NCBI GenBank assembly: GCA_027886185.1
Contig: WOAB01000506.1
Location: forward strand, 3,162,001-3,226,000
Length of the DNA: 64,000 nucleotides
Reading direction: 5' to 3'
Source of the DNA: Rheum nobile
Taxonomy: Eukaryota; Streptophyta; Magnoliopsida; Caryophyllales; Polygonaceae
The first letter of the stretch is position 1. The number at the start of each line of letters is the position of its first letter. This document shows, piece after piece, positions 23,310-36,287 of the stretch. The position numbers and the translations under genes were made by a program. The notes below the pieces were generated by a model. It had not been told where the DNA came from. It saw nothing but the letters and a program-made list of their open reading frames with translations, and did no database searches.

Positions 23310-24368
23310 TCATGTGCGTTCGGCTGAAAGCCCCCGCTCTTGCCTCCACTCGGTTGTTGGGCCGCGTCCTCTGCCGCGACCAAAGCCGCCATCACCGCGG
23401 CCTATCCCCCCCGAATCGCGAGATTGTGTGTTGTCGGAGGGGTCCGTCGGGCAACGCGACCTCGGTGTCCAACCTTCTGGAAAGCCATGAAGGCGATAGC
23501 AAGTGGTCACGTCATGGCCGGTTCGTCCGCAGTGAGTGCACTGCGGTTTAGTGCCGGACCGGGGATGGTGCGGTGTCTCTGGAAGCGGCTTGTGAGCGGC
23601 GAGCGCGAGAGCATCTGTTTGGGTGTCGCGTTCTTTGACGATAGTGCGTTGTCGCTCTTCCTGAATAACAAGAGCGTAAACGCGATCCAAGGGCGGAAGG
23701 GGGTCTTGCGCCATGGTGTTGGACCGAACCGTGCTGAACTGGGCATCGTCTAGTCCCATAAGAAAGCGGTGAACGCGTTCTTCCTCCTGATCGCGAGAAA
23801 GCACGGTGGTAAGAGGGCACGCGGTGCAACAGTTACAAGAGCGAGGCGGGAGATACGTTTCAAGCTCCGTCCACAGTTTTTTGATTTTACTGAAATACGC
23901 GTCAACGTTCTGACCTTGTTGACGACACTGAGCAATATCTGAACGAATCTGCATGATTCTTGGTCCGTTACCGACCGAGAATCGCTGATGCAGTTGTTCC
24001 CACAATTTGGAGACGGTGTCACCGTAGGTGATCGAAGAACTTAAGGCTGGATCAATCGAGCGAATAATCCATCCAATGAGCATAGAGTTGACGCGGTACC
24101 AATCGTCCTCGTGTTCGGGGTCGGTTGGCTTGGGGATACAGCCATCCAGGAATCGTAGCTTTCCTTTGGCGCGAAACGCGTTCTTGATGGCGACGAGCCA
24201 CTCCTGAAAGTTGTCGCCTTTCAAGACGACGGTGCAGATCTGGAGACCCGTATGATCCGAGGGATGCAGATAATAGGGTGAATCAAGGTTGTTGATGAGA
24301 CGCTTGGGGTAGTGATCGGTCAGCCCAGACCGGACGGTGTTGCTCGTGGAATCTTCTGTAGTGACCAT
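23310..24368 (-). CDS. gag of the minus-strand copia element
   Basis: Open frame of 352 codons starting at ATG 24368, about 85 bp after the primer-binding site. The N-terminal part has the copia gag signature YYLHPSDHTG and LKGDNFQEWLVAI; a UBN2/retrotransposon gag-like region follows to about residue 230. A CCHC zinc knuckle, CTHCGRTGHDVTTC, is near residue 275, then CYRLHGFPEGW and a Gly/Arg-rich tail. It ends at TGA/stop 23310, where a complete element would continue into protease. The frame is intact even though pol is broken and truncated. Confidence 0.8.
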   Translation of the reverse strand: MVTTEDSTSNTVRSGLTDHYPKRLINNLDSPYYLHPSDHTGLQICTVVLKGDNFQEWLVAIKNAFRAKGKLRFLDGCIPKPTDPEHEDDWYRVNSMLIGWIIRSIDPALSSSITYGDTVSKLWEQLHQRFSVGNGPRIMQIRSDIAQCRQQGQNVDAYFSKIKKLWTELETYLPPRSCNCCTACPLTTVLSRDQEEERVHRFLMGLDDAQFSTVRSNTMAQDPLPPLDRVYALVIQEERQRTIVKERDTQTDALALAAHKPLPETPHHPRSGTKPQCTHCGRTGHDVTTCYRLHGFPEGWTPRSRCPTDPSDNTQSRDSGGIGRGDGGFGRGRGRGPTTEWRQERGLSAERT

Positions 24369-24454
24369 AATCGATGCAGATCGAGGTCAGCGAAGGAAGG
24401 AAAGAAACGGCTGAAAAAATAATAATTAGGGTTTAGAAACCTGCTCCGATACCA

Positions 24455-24626
24455 TGAAACAATGAAAATTTTGGGGAATTTATCTCTGTTTATTATGCTT
24501 CTCTTGGGCTGAATATATAAGGATTACAAGATAGATCTCCAAAGAGATATATGATAACAAGATATCTACAAGATAACATATAAGAAAATAAGATAATATA
24601 GGATAACTTAATATCCAAGTCTAATA
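24455..24626 (-). repeat. Single (5') LTR of the minus-strand copia element
   Basis: About 172 bp. On the minus strand it would read from TATTAGACTTGGATATTAAG (first dinucleotide TA instead of TG) to CATTGTTTCA, directly before the primer-binding site. The outer end is placed by resemblance to copia LTRs and is uncertain because the partner LTR is missing. Confidence 0.6.
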
Positions 24627-26962
24627 GTATATATGTTTGTGAATGCACATCAATTCACCAATAAACAATTATTTTATCATATATGAACAATTGTATGTTT
24701 AAAAATGAACAAGTATATTATACCAATGAACAATTAATGTTTCCAATATAAGCAAACGCTTTAATGGAAAATGAACATTTAAATTGTCAATGAACAACAT
24801 TCCACCAATGAACAATCAAATATATTAATATATATTGTATAAAAAAAATATTAATATATATGAACAATTATATGTCAAAAAATGAACTACTATTACGCAT
24901 ACTTATGTTAAATACTATTAGTTTTCTTTTCCTAACAAATTTAGTTTATTAATTAACATTTTTCGTATATGAATAACTATAGATAGGGGATGAATAATTA
25001 AGTATTAGTACATGAACAGTTTTATGGTGAGCAATTTTATAGCTAGCAAATGTTATATAGACGAACAAGATGGTGTGAGCGCTTTCTCGAAATAAAGATT
25101 TCATCCCTCGTTAAAGAAACTATTGTAATATCCGTGTCATATACAGATGTTTAAATAGACAATATATAATAAATAAAATTATCAAAAAAACTTTTAACTT
25201 GTTAACAACTAAATAAGAAAAAATATAAATGTTGATGATAAATAAACTTAATGAATACTAAATCTATTGAATACTACTTATACAACATATTATGAAAACC
25301 TCTATATATACGACATTTGTTATGACATTAAATTTAAATTTGTTTTTTCATAAATTAAAATCGTCAATTAGTCTCTGCTGGCAATAAAACTTCAAATCCG
25401 AAGACCAATTGAGTACATGTGTCAAATACATGATTAGATTTAATAATTTTTTATAAAATTTATATTAAACATTATAAAATATCATAAAGTTTAAAAATTT
25501 TAAGTGTATTTTAAATATATATGGTGTACTTGTATATCTTATTATTGTTATAATATATCGCATATCAAATATCTTATATAATTGTACGTAAATAAAATAA
25601 TTAATATACATTATCAGTTAAATAAAATATAATTGTAAAATATTGTAAAGAATAACTTACGTATAATGTGCTTTTCATTAAAACATTATATGAAGTTTTT
25701 TATACATTTTATATTGCTTATACAATTATATATATATATAAAATTGTTAAGAGAATGGAATTTTGATTAACTCATATAAAATATTGGACATTCATGGATT
25801 ATATAATGTTTTGTTAGACCTAAATTATATGTTAAAAAATAGTTGTAAGTTTATCTTAAATCGAAGGGAACAATTCTACGACAAGCTATAGAGAAAATTA
25901 TCTTAAATTGTGGTTCTTGTAATTGTGATAAACAACTATATTAAGTGTTTTGGTTCAAATTTTTTCTAATAACGATAACATGTGACAAAATACACAAATT
26001 AATTTTTGATGCTAATATAATCAAATTAGTTTACACGGGGAGGGAATGAAATAAATTGCTCAATAATTGATGAAACAAAATGCTAAAAAATTAGACTGTA
26101 AAATTACAAAAATCAAAGTTATCCTAATTTTAATACTATTTTTTACAAATTATATTTTTCAAAATTAATCCTATACTTTCGTTATTGTGATATAAAAAAA
26201 TGAAGTAATAGATTTGACTAATTCAAATTGATTTTTAAACGGTAAAGAGATTACGCTCTAATATAATATATCAACCTAAATACTCGACAATGATTGTTAT
26301 TCTCAAGGATTAAATTCTTAAGAGCGGTCTTTCTGGTGCAAAAAGTGAACGATACACACTATATAAAATTTATGTATAAATAATTTTCGACAAAGAATTA
26401 TGCATTTCAAAAATTTTAATGTGCATAAATTTCTTGTCTCTATATGCATATATATTACATTGTATGTACATGACCTACGAATTGCATAATTTTTTACCTA
26501 AAAAGAATAAATGATTTTTTAAATGCTTACTAAATGTACGTATACTTTATAGTATATGTACGTTATTTATATTTTTTAGCACGGGAGCAAGTCTTTTCAT
26601 ATAATCATATCTTTTTTATATAATTGTAAATAGATCAAAAAGACTTTAAAAATCAATAATAACTAAAATTGGTCGCTAATTTTTTTAAACATATCTAAAT
26701 AATAGATGCATTCTTCATATACGAGATCAAAGTTAGAATATTTTTAAGATTAAAAAGTCTCGCATTTCATAAGTTCGTTGAATATATTAATTAAGTTTGA
26801 TTGGACCTCTGCTATAAAGAAGAAAATGATGGGTACGATAAAATATTTAAATTTGTTTATATATTAATAAATGGAGATTATATATAGTTGAATTATAAAA
26901 ACTATCACATTTTTCATATTAAATAATTCAAAAGAAAAAAGTTAAAATATAAAAACTATCAA
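24627..26962. other. AT-rich intergenic region with ATGAACAA repeats
   Basis: 24640-25020 holds many ATGAACAATT-type words. 25120-26960 is extremely AT-rich with no open frame of note, no RNA gene and no recognisable terminus. It includes the intact copy of a 97-bp sequence described in the next entry. Confidence 0.5.
25020..25116 (+). repeat. Uninterrupted copy of the LINE target sequence
   Basis: A 97-bp sequence running from TTTTATGGTGAGCAATTTTA to CATCCCTCGTTAAAG. Its left third recurs at 26963-26997 and its right two thirds recur at 40319-40386, with few differences. It is therefore an empty-site copy of the locus now interrupted by the LINE nest. Confidence 0.75.
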
Positions 26963-26997
26963 TTTTATGCTGAGCAATTTTATAGCTAGTAAATGTT
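26963..26997 (+). repeat. Left part of the LINE insertion site
   Basis: TTTTATGCTGAGCAATTTTA and the following bases match 25020-25054. The match ends at AAATGTT, where a short T-run (the LINE poly(A) tail on the other strand) begins. Confidence 0.7.
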
Positions 26998-27022
26998 TTT
27001 TTGAATTTTGTAAATTAAATTA

Positions 27023-28163
27023 CGGTTTTTTCGCCTGGTACCCCTAAGGTAAGATGAAATTCGCGAGGTGTACCAAAGTTTTACTTATTTTGCGTGGTAC
27101 CCCTGAGTTTTTTTTTTCACCAAATGCCCAACTATTAATTTTTTAATTAAAAAACTAAAAAAAATGAAAGATAAAAATCCCCAAAAAAAAGAAGAAAGAT
27201 TATGAACAGAATGTTGTTCACTCTCCCTTCCGGTATCATTAATTCTTCATCTTATAATAATTCGTTAGAAGCTCATCTCCAGCTATTGATTTGCTTTTGC
27301 TCAGTGATGCTACTATCTATCTAGATTTGGATGACCCAGTACAAGTGCAACTAAAAATTCAATTATCAAAATCCATCTAAACATAAACCAAATTGAAGGG
27401 AAAAAGATCAAGAAAAGAGAAAGACTAATCGCCGGCTTATGGGGTGTCTGCTCATAACCGCCGGCTTCCAGATCCGACCGTGCTTCGGCCCTCCCGCCGC
27501 CACTCTCATTCTCCCAATCAGCGCCTCCGCTTTTGCCCCCTCCGACAACTTCCCTTTTAGCTCCTCAACACTAATCGCCGGCTTCACCCTCCATACGCCG
27601 TCTCCGCCCATGGAAGGCGCCGACGTCGGGACAACAGTTACCGTCGTCGACGCGGAGACCCCAAAGGGTAGGAGGAAATATAGATGGCCGCCGTGGAGTT
27701 GCTCGTCGTCGAACAAGAGAAGCGCCGCCTGGCCCCACCGGAAAATCGTCGTTGAACAGGGGAAGCGCTGCCTGAAGCTCCATGATTCGGCTCGTTTCGG
27801 TTAGGATCCGGATCTGGGCTGGTGGATTGAAGGTTGCAGAGCAATTCCCCATTTTTTTCTTTTGGGTTTTTGTGGAATTTTGGAAGAATGATTCTTTTTG
27901 GGGATTTTGCCATGAGAGACCCAATTGAAGGTCAGCCTACAGAGCTGGAATCGAAGAAATTCTATTCGTAATCTTCCTTTTTTTTTGGATTTTTAGTTTT
28001 TTTCCTCATTTTTTCAGTTTTTTTTTTTTAAAAATTAAACAATTAATAGATGGGCATTTGGCGGAAAAAAATACAAAATTCAAGGGTATCGCGCAAAATA
28101 AGTAAAACTTTGGGACACCTCGTGAATTTCGCCTTATCTCAGGGATACCAGGCAAAAAAACCG
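27023..28163. mobile_element. Pack-MULE carrying a DUF4228-like gene fragment
   Basis: Terminal inverted repeats of about 125-135 bp start CGGTTTTTTCGCCTGGTACC on the left and match the right end with a few differences and a T-run length change. Identical 9-bp direct repeats ATTAAATTA flank it (27014-27022 and 28164-28172), as expected for Mutator transposition. The interior (about 27420-27860) is GC-rich and codes on the minus strand for part of a recognisable host protein family. No transposase is present. It sits in the 3' part of the LINE, so it is younger than the LINE. Confidence 0.9.
27408..27852 (-). pseudogene. Captured DUF4228 (PADRE)-like gene fragment
   Basis: On the minus strand, frame 1 starts MGNC at 27852 (possible N-myristoylation start) and continues QIRILTETSRIMELQAALP. 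After a one-base shift near 27730 the other frame gives FDDEQLHGGHLYFLLPFGVS, then WRVKPAISVEELKGKLSEGA and EALIGRMRVAAGG before a stop at 27408. DUF4228 proteins of plants share this plan: MGNC start, an 'IMEL' segment, 'L.PG..YFLLP', then a region like 'ISVEEL..LSE..KTEALI..MR..A'. That is my basis for the call. It has no promoter of its own that I can see. The frameshift suggests a non-coding relic, though a spliced transcript cannot be excluded. Confidence 0.65.
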
Positions 28164-30780
28164 ATTAAATTAAAACAAGCAAAGGGAGGATTTATAGAGT
28201 TTTGCCTCTTAGCAGCTAACAAAATAGACAAGAGGCAGAGAAGGCCCTAAGAAACAAAATGGCCAATAGGTGGAGCTATACAAAAATGCCTCGATGATAA
28301 AGCCAACATTTAGCATTATGTCCAGTCTTGGGGCAATGAGCATAGATGCAACTCTTCACGTGATGCAGGAAGCGTTTAAAGCAAAGATCAGTATCAGGCC
28401 TCAAGTCACCCCTTTCGAAACGACCTAGCAGCGAGCCAGTCAATACAGTCCTTCAAGGTGAGTGTGTAGTGAGGGATGGTAAGCCATGTCAAATGCCTTC
28501 GCAGGACAGTCCCAGTAAAAGAGCAATGTCCCCAGATGTGATCCCGTGAGTCTTGCGGGTCACCACAAAGAACACAAGATGAATCATCAATAGCAAACCA
28601 GCGTTGCAGTCTGTCACGCATTGGAAGTCTGTTCCTGATAGCCAGCCAGTTGATAAAAGCACACTTAGGCGTCCAGATGCTTTGCTAGATCATATTCCCC
28701 CACGGGATAATGTTGCCATGAAGGCGCAATAGGTCGTAGACATCATTGGTTGAGTAAGTTCCTTGAATCATAACAAGTTCATGGATCTGTGAAGGATCTC
28801 CCCTCGCATGTTGTCTCTGATCCTGAGAAGCACTTTCCACCCCCAACAATCGGCTTCTTTAGGCAATGTAGTCCATATAGTCGTATTGGCAAGTTTGTTT
28901 ATGCTAGACCAGCTACTCCAGATTGGTGCGTGGCCATTGATATCGAATAGGAGACTTGCAAAACATGCTCGATTCCATGAGAGCATCTCCTTAAATCCTA
29001 TACCTCCTCCTTCTCTAGGCCTGCACACGTGATCCCAAGAGACAAGACATCGTTTTGAGGAGACCGTACCTGACCATAGGTAAGACAGCAGGATAGTTTG
29101 CACCCTCAGCAAGATTTCCTTGGGAAAGAGCACCATTTGACACCAAAACGAGGTGAGCAGATTAGCTCAATCCTCCCTGCATAAGATAAACACTTGGATG
29201 TCCAACTTTGAATATTTTCAGTCATCTTGGAGATTACCTTGTGGTAGTGGCTAGGTTGAAGTCTACCGGCCCCAATCGGGATACCAAGATAGGTCATGGG
29301 AAGATGGCCTTGGGAGAAGCCTAACTGTTGTAGAATGTCTTGTTTCTCTGGAGCAGTCAATCCCCTGAAGTAAATATTGGACTTTTCAGGGCTGATTCTG
29401 AGTCCCGACATCTCACCGAATTGCTCAAGAGTAGATTTGACACCCCGGACTGAGTTGAGATCTCCTCTACAGAAAATGATAAGATCATCGACAAACCCCG
29501 GATGGGTAAGCGGACTTTCTCTACATATAGGGTGCGGTTTGAAGAGAGGCTGCTCAGGGAGCTTGCGAAGCATGCGACTCAGGAACTCCATGCCCAGAAC
29601 AAACAGAGAGGGAGAAAGAGGGTCCCTTTGTCGAAGTCCTCGTTTCCCATGAATAAGCCCTTTGAGCTCCCCGTTGATTACCACCGAATAGGTGGGGGGT
29701 GGTAACACACTCAAGGATCCAATTGATCATAACCGCCGGAAAGTGGAAGTATTCCAGAATTCTTTTCAGGAAGTCCCACTCAATGCAGTCAAACGCTTTC
29801 CTGAAGTCAACTTTGATGGCGCATCTTTTGGATGTGTATTTGTGATTGTACTGATGCATCAAGTTCTGGCAGAGGAGAATGTTATGACGAATGGAACGTT
29901 TGGGGACGAAGGCACCTTGGCAAGGGTGTAACACCCCTCCAAATATAAACTCGAAAGGTATTACCGCTACTGACCCCGGGTTCCACACCCGAAGCCACTC
30001 AGGCTTGACCGGTTGATAAAAATCATTAAACAATAGTTATAATACAAATTATCATAACTTTAAAGAAAACGCTTCGGAATTAGATTCATGTTTTAGAATA
30101 CATAATGAAATAAATTACAGCGGAAGTCTTTGATAACAAAATTAAAAAGGGTCTTGATCAACGATCACCCGTCAAGGAGTCTTAACCTTGAAAAGATCTT
30201 CAAAATCCCATCTGTCCTTGTTGTCGCTTCTAGCCTTTATTGGGATTGTCGTTTATCTGATGTGCCGAATCGAACGGATGACACCAGCCAACCATACAGA
30301 GAACAATTCTGGTTGGTTAGTCTAATGAAAGACTATGCAAGGGTACAAGCAGAGTGGTTCGAAGTAGTCGTATTAGGTTAGACTCATCGCTTCTCGAATC
30401 AAAACCGATGACGATAGTCAATCACCATACTCCTACTAGAATCTATGAAAAGACATGATCAAGAGAAGACTCTGAAAGAGTGAGTCTGAGGGAAACATAT
30501 GAAGAGAAGACTCCAACGAATTGAGTCTTATCGGAAACATGACAAGTGTCCGGAACATAAATAAGTTCACACAAGCGTTTTAAAACTGACTTAGGTGTTT
30601 CGGTTCACGACCAACCTCACCGCACAATGCGAATCCAGATTGGAAAGAGAACTTTATTCTGACCAAAGTCTGGACGAGTTTCCTAGCTGCACTACTCGCC
30701 AAAGGTATATTTAATTATGTGCACCACGGCACTTATCTTGTTTAATTCCAAAACGAACATTCACGTTACAAGCTTTTAAA

Positions 30781-30886
30781 TATATGTTTCGCCATGAGGG
30801 ACATATATATATCAAGTATATGTTTTGCCATGAGGGACATATATATATCAAATATAGGTTTCACCATGAGGGACATATATCGAAGG
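30781..30886. repeat. 36-bp tandem repeat, three copies, in the solo LTR
   Basis: The unit TGTTTCGCCATGAGGGACAT plus ATATATATCAAGTATA starts at 30785, 30821 and 30857. The three copies are nearly identical, the third cut short. Confidence 0.85.
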
Positions 30887-31829
30887 GAATAAATCCCAAA
30901 AGGCTGCACCAACTGTGTGCACGTACCCGAACAAGGGTAATGGTCATGACCGAAGATACTAGGGCACAATCCTCCTAGCACCAGTTATAAAGAAACCACT
31001 AAACCTCGCAAGGTACATAGTGTTCCTACGAATACTCGTGCTAACTAAACAGTTCAACACAGTAATAAATCACATCAAAGCCATCGCGACCAAACACAGA
31101 TAAAATAACGTTGTTCTAGCAATATACAACCTATCGTAATATCTGTATTTAATCATATATATATCTATAATAGCGTTGTTCTAGTAATATACAACCTATT
31201 ATAATATCTCTTTTAAAATCACTTACAGTTATAAAACTGTTCCCAGACGAAAACAACAATTCATCCCAAATTAATTAACAATTAAACAATTGATAATCAA
31301 TATAAATATGGAATGATAAGCAAGAGCGAACCGCCACTTGCCTGGAGTAGATTCGGCGATGAATCTAGACGAGACGACTACTGATGATATCATTTCCGAG
31401 GATATGGCCTATGCTTTAGATAGCTCTAGCAGATTACGGGTCCCCACGCGACCCCGCAATTAACGTTATAACTAACAAATTAATTAATATCAATTAATTT
31501 GTCTGGACGAACTCGAGGAATTAAATTTAATAAATTTTTATGACTTTAAATCATAAAAATATTTGTTAAATTTTCCTAAAGAAAAATACGGATGAAAGAG
31601 AGTCAAAATTATACCGCTTGAATAATTTCGGGTTGAATCTGGACTGGATGGGTTTTGGGTCTCTCGGCCCAACAACAGTTAAACAAGGGATGGCCCCACC
31701 TTCACTATTCCTCCTTCTTCAACCCATCTTCTACCCTGCCTTCTTCCCGACTGCAACAACAACAACACAAGGGAGCAGATCGGCGACGGAGCTCTCGCCG
31801 GGGAAGACTTCCTGTTGCCGGGAATGAAG

Positions 31830-32150
31830 TGTTGAAATATAATTCAAACACTTAGTCTATTTTTTAGTATGTTTTTCAGTTATGTGTGAGCCTATGTTTA
31901 GGCTAGTTTATCTTATCATTTCTGTTAGCATTAGTGCCCACGATCCTAGGCAGTTGTTAGACGTGGTTAGTGGGATGGTAGTTAGTCAATTTGTTCTATG
32001 TAATGCTCGGTTGAAGCATAAGAAATTAAGTAAGGAAATCAGAACAAAAGCAGTTTCTGATATCTCTCTGGTTTTCCTCTGTTCTTCCTTCGATCTTTGC
32101 TCACAGATTTAGCCACTGTTACATTGGTTTTTATCCGCAATTTGCCTACA
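31830..32150 (+). repeat. 5' LTR of the young copia element
   Basis: TGTTGAAATATAATTC to TTTGCCTACA. It differs from 36275-36590 only by G/T at the CCTAGGCAG site, an extra T in TTTGTTCTATG and an extra TAAG. Confidence 0.95.
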
Positions 32151-32251
32151 TTTGGTATCAGAGCATATCTGGGTTTCGATCCAAGGTATTGAGGGTAAGA
32201 GATTTGTGAGGAAACACTAGGGAAACACGGGAAAGAGAGTGAGTGTTCACA

Positions 32252-35200
32252 ATGATGAACAATGGATCACACAACAATGGGACATCGCAGTTACCCATTT
32301 TCAAAGGTGTGAATTATCACTTTTGGGAATTGAAGATGAAGACTCTCTTCAAATCTCATGAGTTGTAGAGCTTGGTGGAGTCAGGGTTCGTTGATGATGG
32401 TTCAGAGGAGCCAGATCAGCCACTGAGAGAAAAGAGAAAGAAGGATGCTAAAGCCTTATTCATGATTCAACAGGCTCTTGATGATGAAGTATTTCCCAGA
32501 ATTGCATCGGCCTCAACTTCACATGGAGCATGGACGATCTTGAGGCCAGGAATACCTTGGTGATAAGAAGGTAATTACAGTCAGACTTCAGTCATTAAGA
32601 AGAGAGTTTGAAACTTCTTTAATGAAAGAAAAGGAGTATGTGCAAGAGTATCTCTCAAGGGTCTCAAACATAGTTCATCAGATGAGATCTTATGGAGAAA
32701 AGATCACTGATGAACATGTAGTTGGCAAGGTCTTAAGGAGCCTTACTAAGCAGTATGACCATGTTGTGGCTGCAATTGAGGAGTCAAAGGATATGGAGAC
32801 ATACTCCTTTGAAGAACTGATGGGCTCTCTGCAAGCTCATGAAGAGAGGCTGAACAGACCTGGTGAAAAGAGAGAGGAGAAAGCTTTCATGGGAAAAGAT
32901 GACTCAAGCAAGGAAAGAACTGTACAACATGGCTTCAGAGGAAGAGGTCGTGGAGGCTTCAGAGGTAGAGGTCATGGTAGATCAGGCCAAAGTAGTGAAG
33001 GGAGAGAATACAGTGGTCAGCAAAAGAGTGTGCTCAAGTGCTACTACTGCAAGAAACCAGGGCACAAGGAAGCTCAGTGTTGGAAGAAGGAGAAAGATCA
33101 TGGTGAGCAAAAGCATGATCAAAAGTCCAACTTTGTTGAGCAAGAAGACAAGCTGTTCATAGCACAAGGCTCTGTAGGCTCAAGTGCTAGTGATATGTGG
33201 TATATAGATAGTGGTTGTTCAAACCACATGTCAGGAGTCAAGGCCATGTTTCAAGAGTTAGATGAAACCAAGAAGAGCACTGTAAGGCTGGGTGATGATA
33301 AGCAGCTAGAGGTTGCAGGGAAAGGCACCATCTCAGTCAAGACTGAGCAAGGGAAAGCAAAACTGCTGCAAGAAGTTCAGTATGTTCCTCAGTTGGCTCA
33401 CAATCTGCTCAGTGTTGGTCATCTAATGTGCTCAGGGTACTCAGTGTTGTTTGAAGATGATGTGTGCTTGATCAGAGACAGAAAGTCCAGGGAAGTGATC
33501 ATGAAAGTGGCCATGGGAAAGAACAAAGTATTTCCCTTGACACTGCCTGCAAGAGAAAGCAAAGTTCTGCTTGTCAAAGGAGAAGAAAATGCAAGAGTGT
33601 GGCATTTAAGATATGGACACCTGAATGTGCAGGGTCTGAGGCTGCTAAGTGCCAAAGAAATGGTGAATGGTCTTCCCAAGATAGGAGAACTAGAGCTGTG
33701 TGAAGGCTGCATATATGGAAAGCAGTCTAAGGGGTCATTTCCAATAGGAAAAGCATGGAGAGCAAGTGATTGCCTTGAGCTCCTTCATGCTGACTTGTGT
33801 GGTCCAATGCAGACAGAATCATTGGGAGGAAGTAGATACTTTCTACTCATCACAGATGACTTCAGCAGAATGAGCTGGGTCTACTTTCAAAAGGCCAAGT
33901 CAGAGGCCTTCGAGAACTTCAAGAAGTTCAAAGCTTTGGTGGAAAAGCAAAGTGGAAAGCAAGTGAAGGCATTAAGGACTGATAGAGGAGGTGAGTTCAT
34001 GTCAAAGGAATTCACCGACTTCTGTGATGAGCATGGCATAAGGAGAGATCTGACTGCACCCTACACTCCAGAGCAAAATGGAGTTGCTGAGAGGAAGAAT
34101 ATGACTGTAGTGGAGATGGCTAGAAGCATGCTTAAGGCAAAAGATGTTCCTAATGAGCTGTGGAGTGAAGCAGTGGCTACAACAGTGTATATTCTGAACA
34201 TCTCCCCTACTAAAGCAGTCCTAAACAAGACACCTTTTGAAGCATGGAGAGGAAAGCAACCAAGTGTGAATCACTTGAGAATCTTTGGTTGCACAGCTTA
34301 CACCTTGATCAACTTGAGAGGCAAGCTTGATGAGAAGTCTGAGAAGGTGGTCTTCATTGGATATTCAGCACAATCTAAGGCTTATAGACTGTTTAATCCA
34401 AGCAGTGGTAAGGTGATAATCAGCAGGAATGTTGTGTTCAATGAGGATGGAGCTTGGAATTGGAAAGGGAAAGAAGCCAGTGGAGATGAGAGGGTTGTCA
34501 CAGTAGAGAATGATGATGAAGTGTTTCAGCCAGCAACTCAGAATTCAAGCTCCTACAGCTCACCAAGCATATCAGTGACTAGTCAAAATATGACTCAAGC
34601 TTCTCCTAGCTTATCAAGCAGTACTTCCAGTTCATCAAGCAGCTCAGGTGGTTCAAGTAGTGCTTCACCACCAAGAAGGATGAGATCTCTGGAGGAGATA
34701 TATGAGAGCTGTGACTTTGCTCTAGTTGCTACTGAACCTGCAAGCTTTAATGAGGCTGAATCAAAGGCAGAATGGCAAGCTGCAATGAAGGAAGAGATGA
34801 ATGCCATTGTAAGAAACAGAACCTGGGAGTTGGTTGATCTTCCTGATGAGAAGAATGTGATTGGCCTGAAGTGGGTGTTCAGGACAAAATACAACATTGA
34901 TGGCAGTATACAGAAGCACAAGGCAAGGCTAGTGGCTAAGGGGTATGCACAGCAGGAAGGCCTAGATTATGAGGAAACATTCTCACCAGTTGCAAGGTTT
35001 GAAACTGTGAGAATAGTCCTAGCATTGGCTGCTCAACAAGGTTTGCCTGTGTTTCAATTTGATGTCAAATCTGCTTTTCTGAATGGAGAGTTGCAAGAGG
35101 AAGTATTTGTTGAGCAACCTCAAGGCTTTGTCAAGGCAGGAGAAGAATACAAAGTCTATAAGTTGCACAAGGCACTTTATGGACTGAAGCAGGCTCCAAG

Positions 35201-36287
35201 AGCTTGGTACAGCAGGATTGACACATTCTTCATCAACAACAGCTTTGCAAGGAGTGAAAATGAACCTACCTTGTATGTAAAGAGGCAAAGTAACCAAGAG
35301 TTCATTGTGGTATGCTTGTATGTTGATGATATCATCTATTTCAGTTCCTCTCAAGCACTGTTAGATGAGTTCAGAAAGGCAATGACACAGGGGTTTGAGA
35401 TGACTGATCTGCGGCAGCTGCAACACTTCCTTGGTTTGGAAGTGAAGCAAAGGAAGAGTGACATCTTTGTATGCCAGAAGAAGTATGCAAATGATCTCTA
35501 GAAGAAGTTTGGCATAGAGAAGGATGATGCTGCAACAACACCAATGAATGCCAATGAGAAACTGCAGAGAAATGATGGAACTGGACAAGCTGATGAGAAG
35601 ATATTCAGAAGTCTTGTAGGAGGACTGAATTATCTTACACACACAAGGCCATATATAGCATACTGTGTGAGTGTGGTGTCCAGGTACATGCATAGTCCAA
35701 CTAAGCAACACTTTGGAGCAGCAAGAAGAATTCTGAAGTATGTGGCAGGCACAGCTGAGTATGGACTTTGGTATGAGAAAACTGAAGGCTTCAAGCTTGT
35801 GGGACACACAGACAATGATTGGGCTGGAAGCTTGGATGATAGGAAGAGTACATCCGGATCAGTGTTTAACTTAGGATCAGGAGCTATCACTTGGAGCTCA
35901 AAGAAGTAGGACACAGTTGCTCTGTCCTCATCTGAGGCAGAATATGTTGCAGCTGGTGCAGCTGCAAGGCAAGCCAGTTGGCTAAGGAAGTTGTTGATTG
36001 ATCTGTGCTGCAAGCAGGAGGTAGCTACTGAGATTTGGTGTGACAACAAGTCAGCCATAGCTATGACAAGGAATCCAGCATTCCATGCAAGAACCAAACA
36101 CATAGAGGTGCAGCATCATTACATCAGAAAGCTTGTGATGGATGATAAGGTTGTGCTGAAGTTCTGTGGAACCAATGAGCAGAATGCAGACTTGTTCACG
36201 AAGGCATTGAATCCAGCAAAGCACAACTTCTTCATGGAAAGGATTGGAATGCGTAAGTTTGAATTAAGAGGGGGTGTTGAAATATAA
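32252..36287 (+). pseudogene. gag-pol of the young copia element (three stops, one frameshift)
   Basis: Starts ATG 32252. Gag (UBN2 type) carries a TAG at 32366-32368 and an extra C near 32544 that shifts the frame. The frame starting at 32622 then stays open for 959 codons: zinc knuckle CYYCKKPGHKEAQC (about 33040), protease DSGCSNHMS (about 33208), integrase zinc block with CEGCIYGKQSKG (about 33702) and core DLCGPM, TDRGGEF, NGVAERKN (about 33790-34100), and reverse transcriptase GLKWVFRTKYN with YVDDIIYF (about 35318). TAG at 35499-35501 separates reverse transcriptase from RNase H (GHTDNDWAGSLDDRKSTSGS near 35800); another TAG at 35907-35909 lies within RNase H. The frame ends at TAA 36285, 13 bp into the 3' LTR. 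Confidence 0.92.

Larger units (their letters stand above)
21003..24626 (-). mobile_element. Ty1/copia retrotransposon, truncated in reverse transcriptase
   Basis: On the minus strand the order is LTR (24626-24455), primer-binding site (TGGTATCGGAGCAGG, 24454-24440), gag, protease region, integrase and the first half of reverse transcriptase. The copy stops at about 21003, after the block corresponding to LRKSLYGLRQAP and before the YVDD catalytic motif. RNase H and the 3' LTR are absent, and unrelated GC-rich DNA begins at the break. Several stops and frameshifts are present in pol. Confidence 0.85.

Noticed and set aside
29927..31829. DNA transposon with TGTAACACCCCT inverted ends
   Set aside because: The 5-bp duplication and TG...CA termini fit an LTR better; no transposase or longer inverted repeat was seen.
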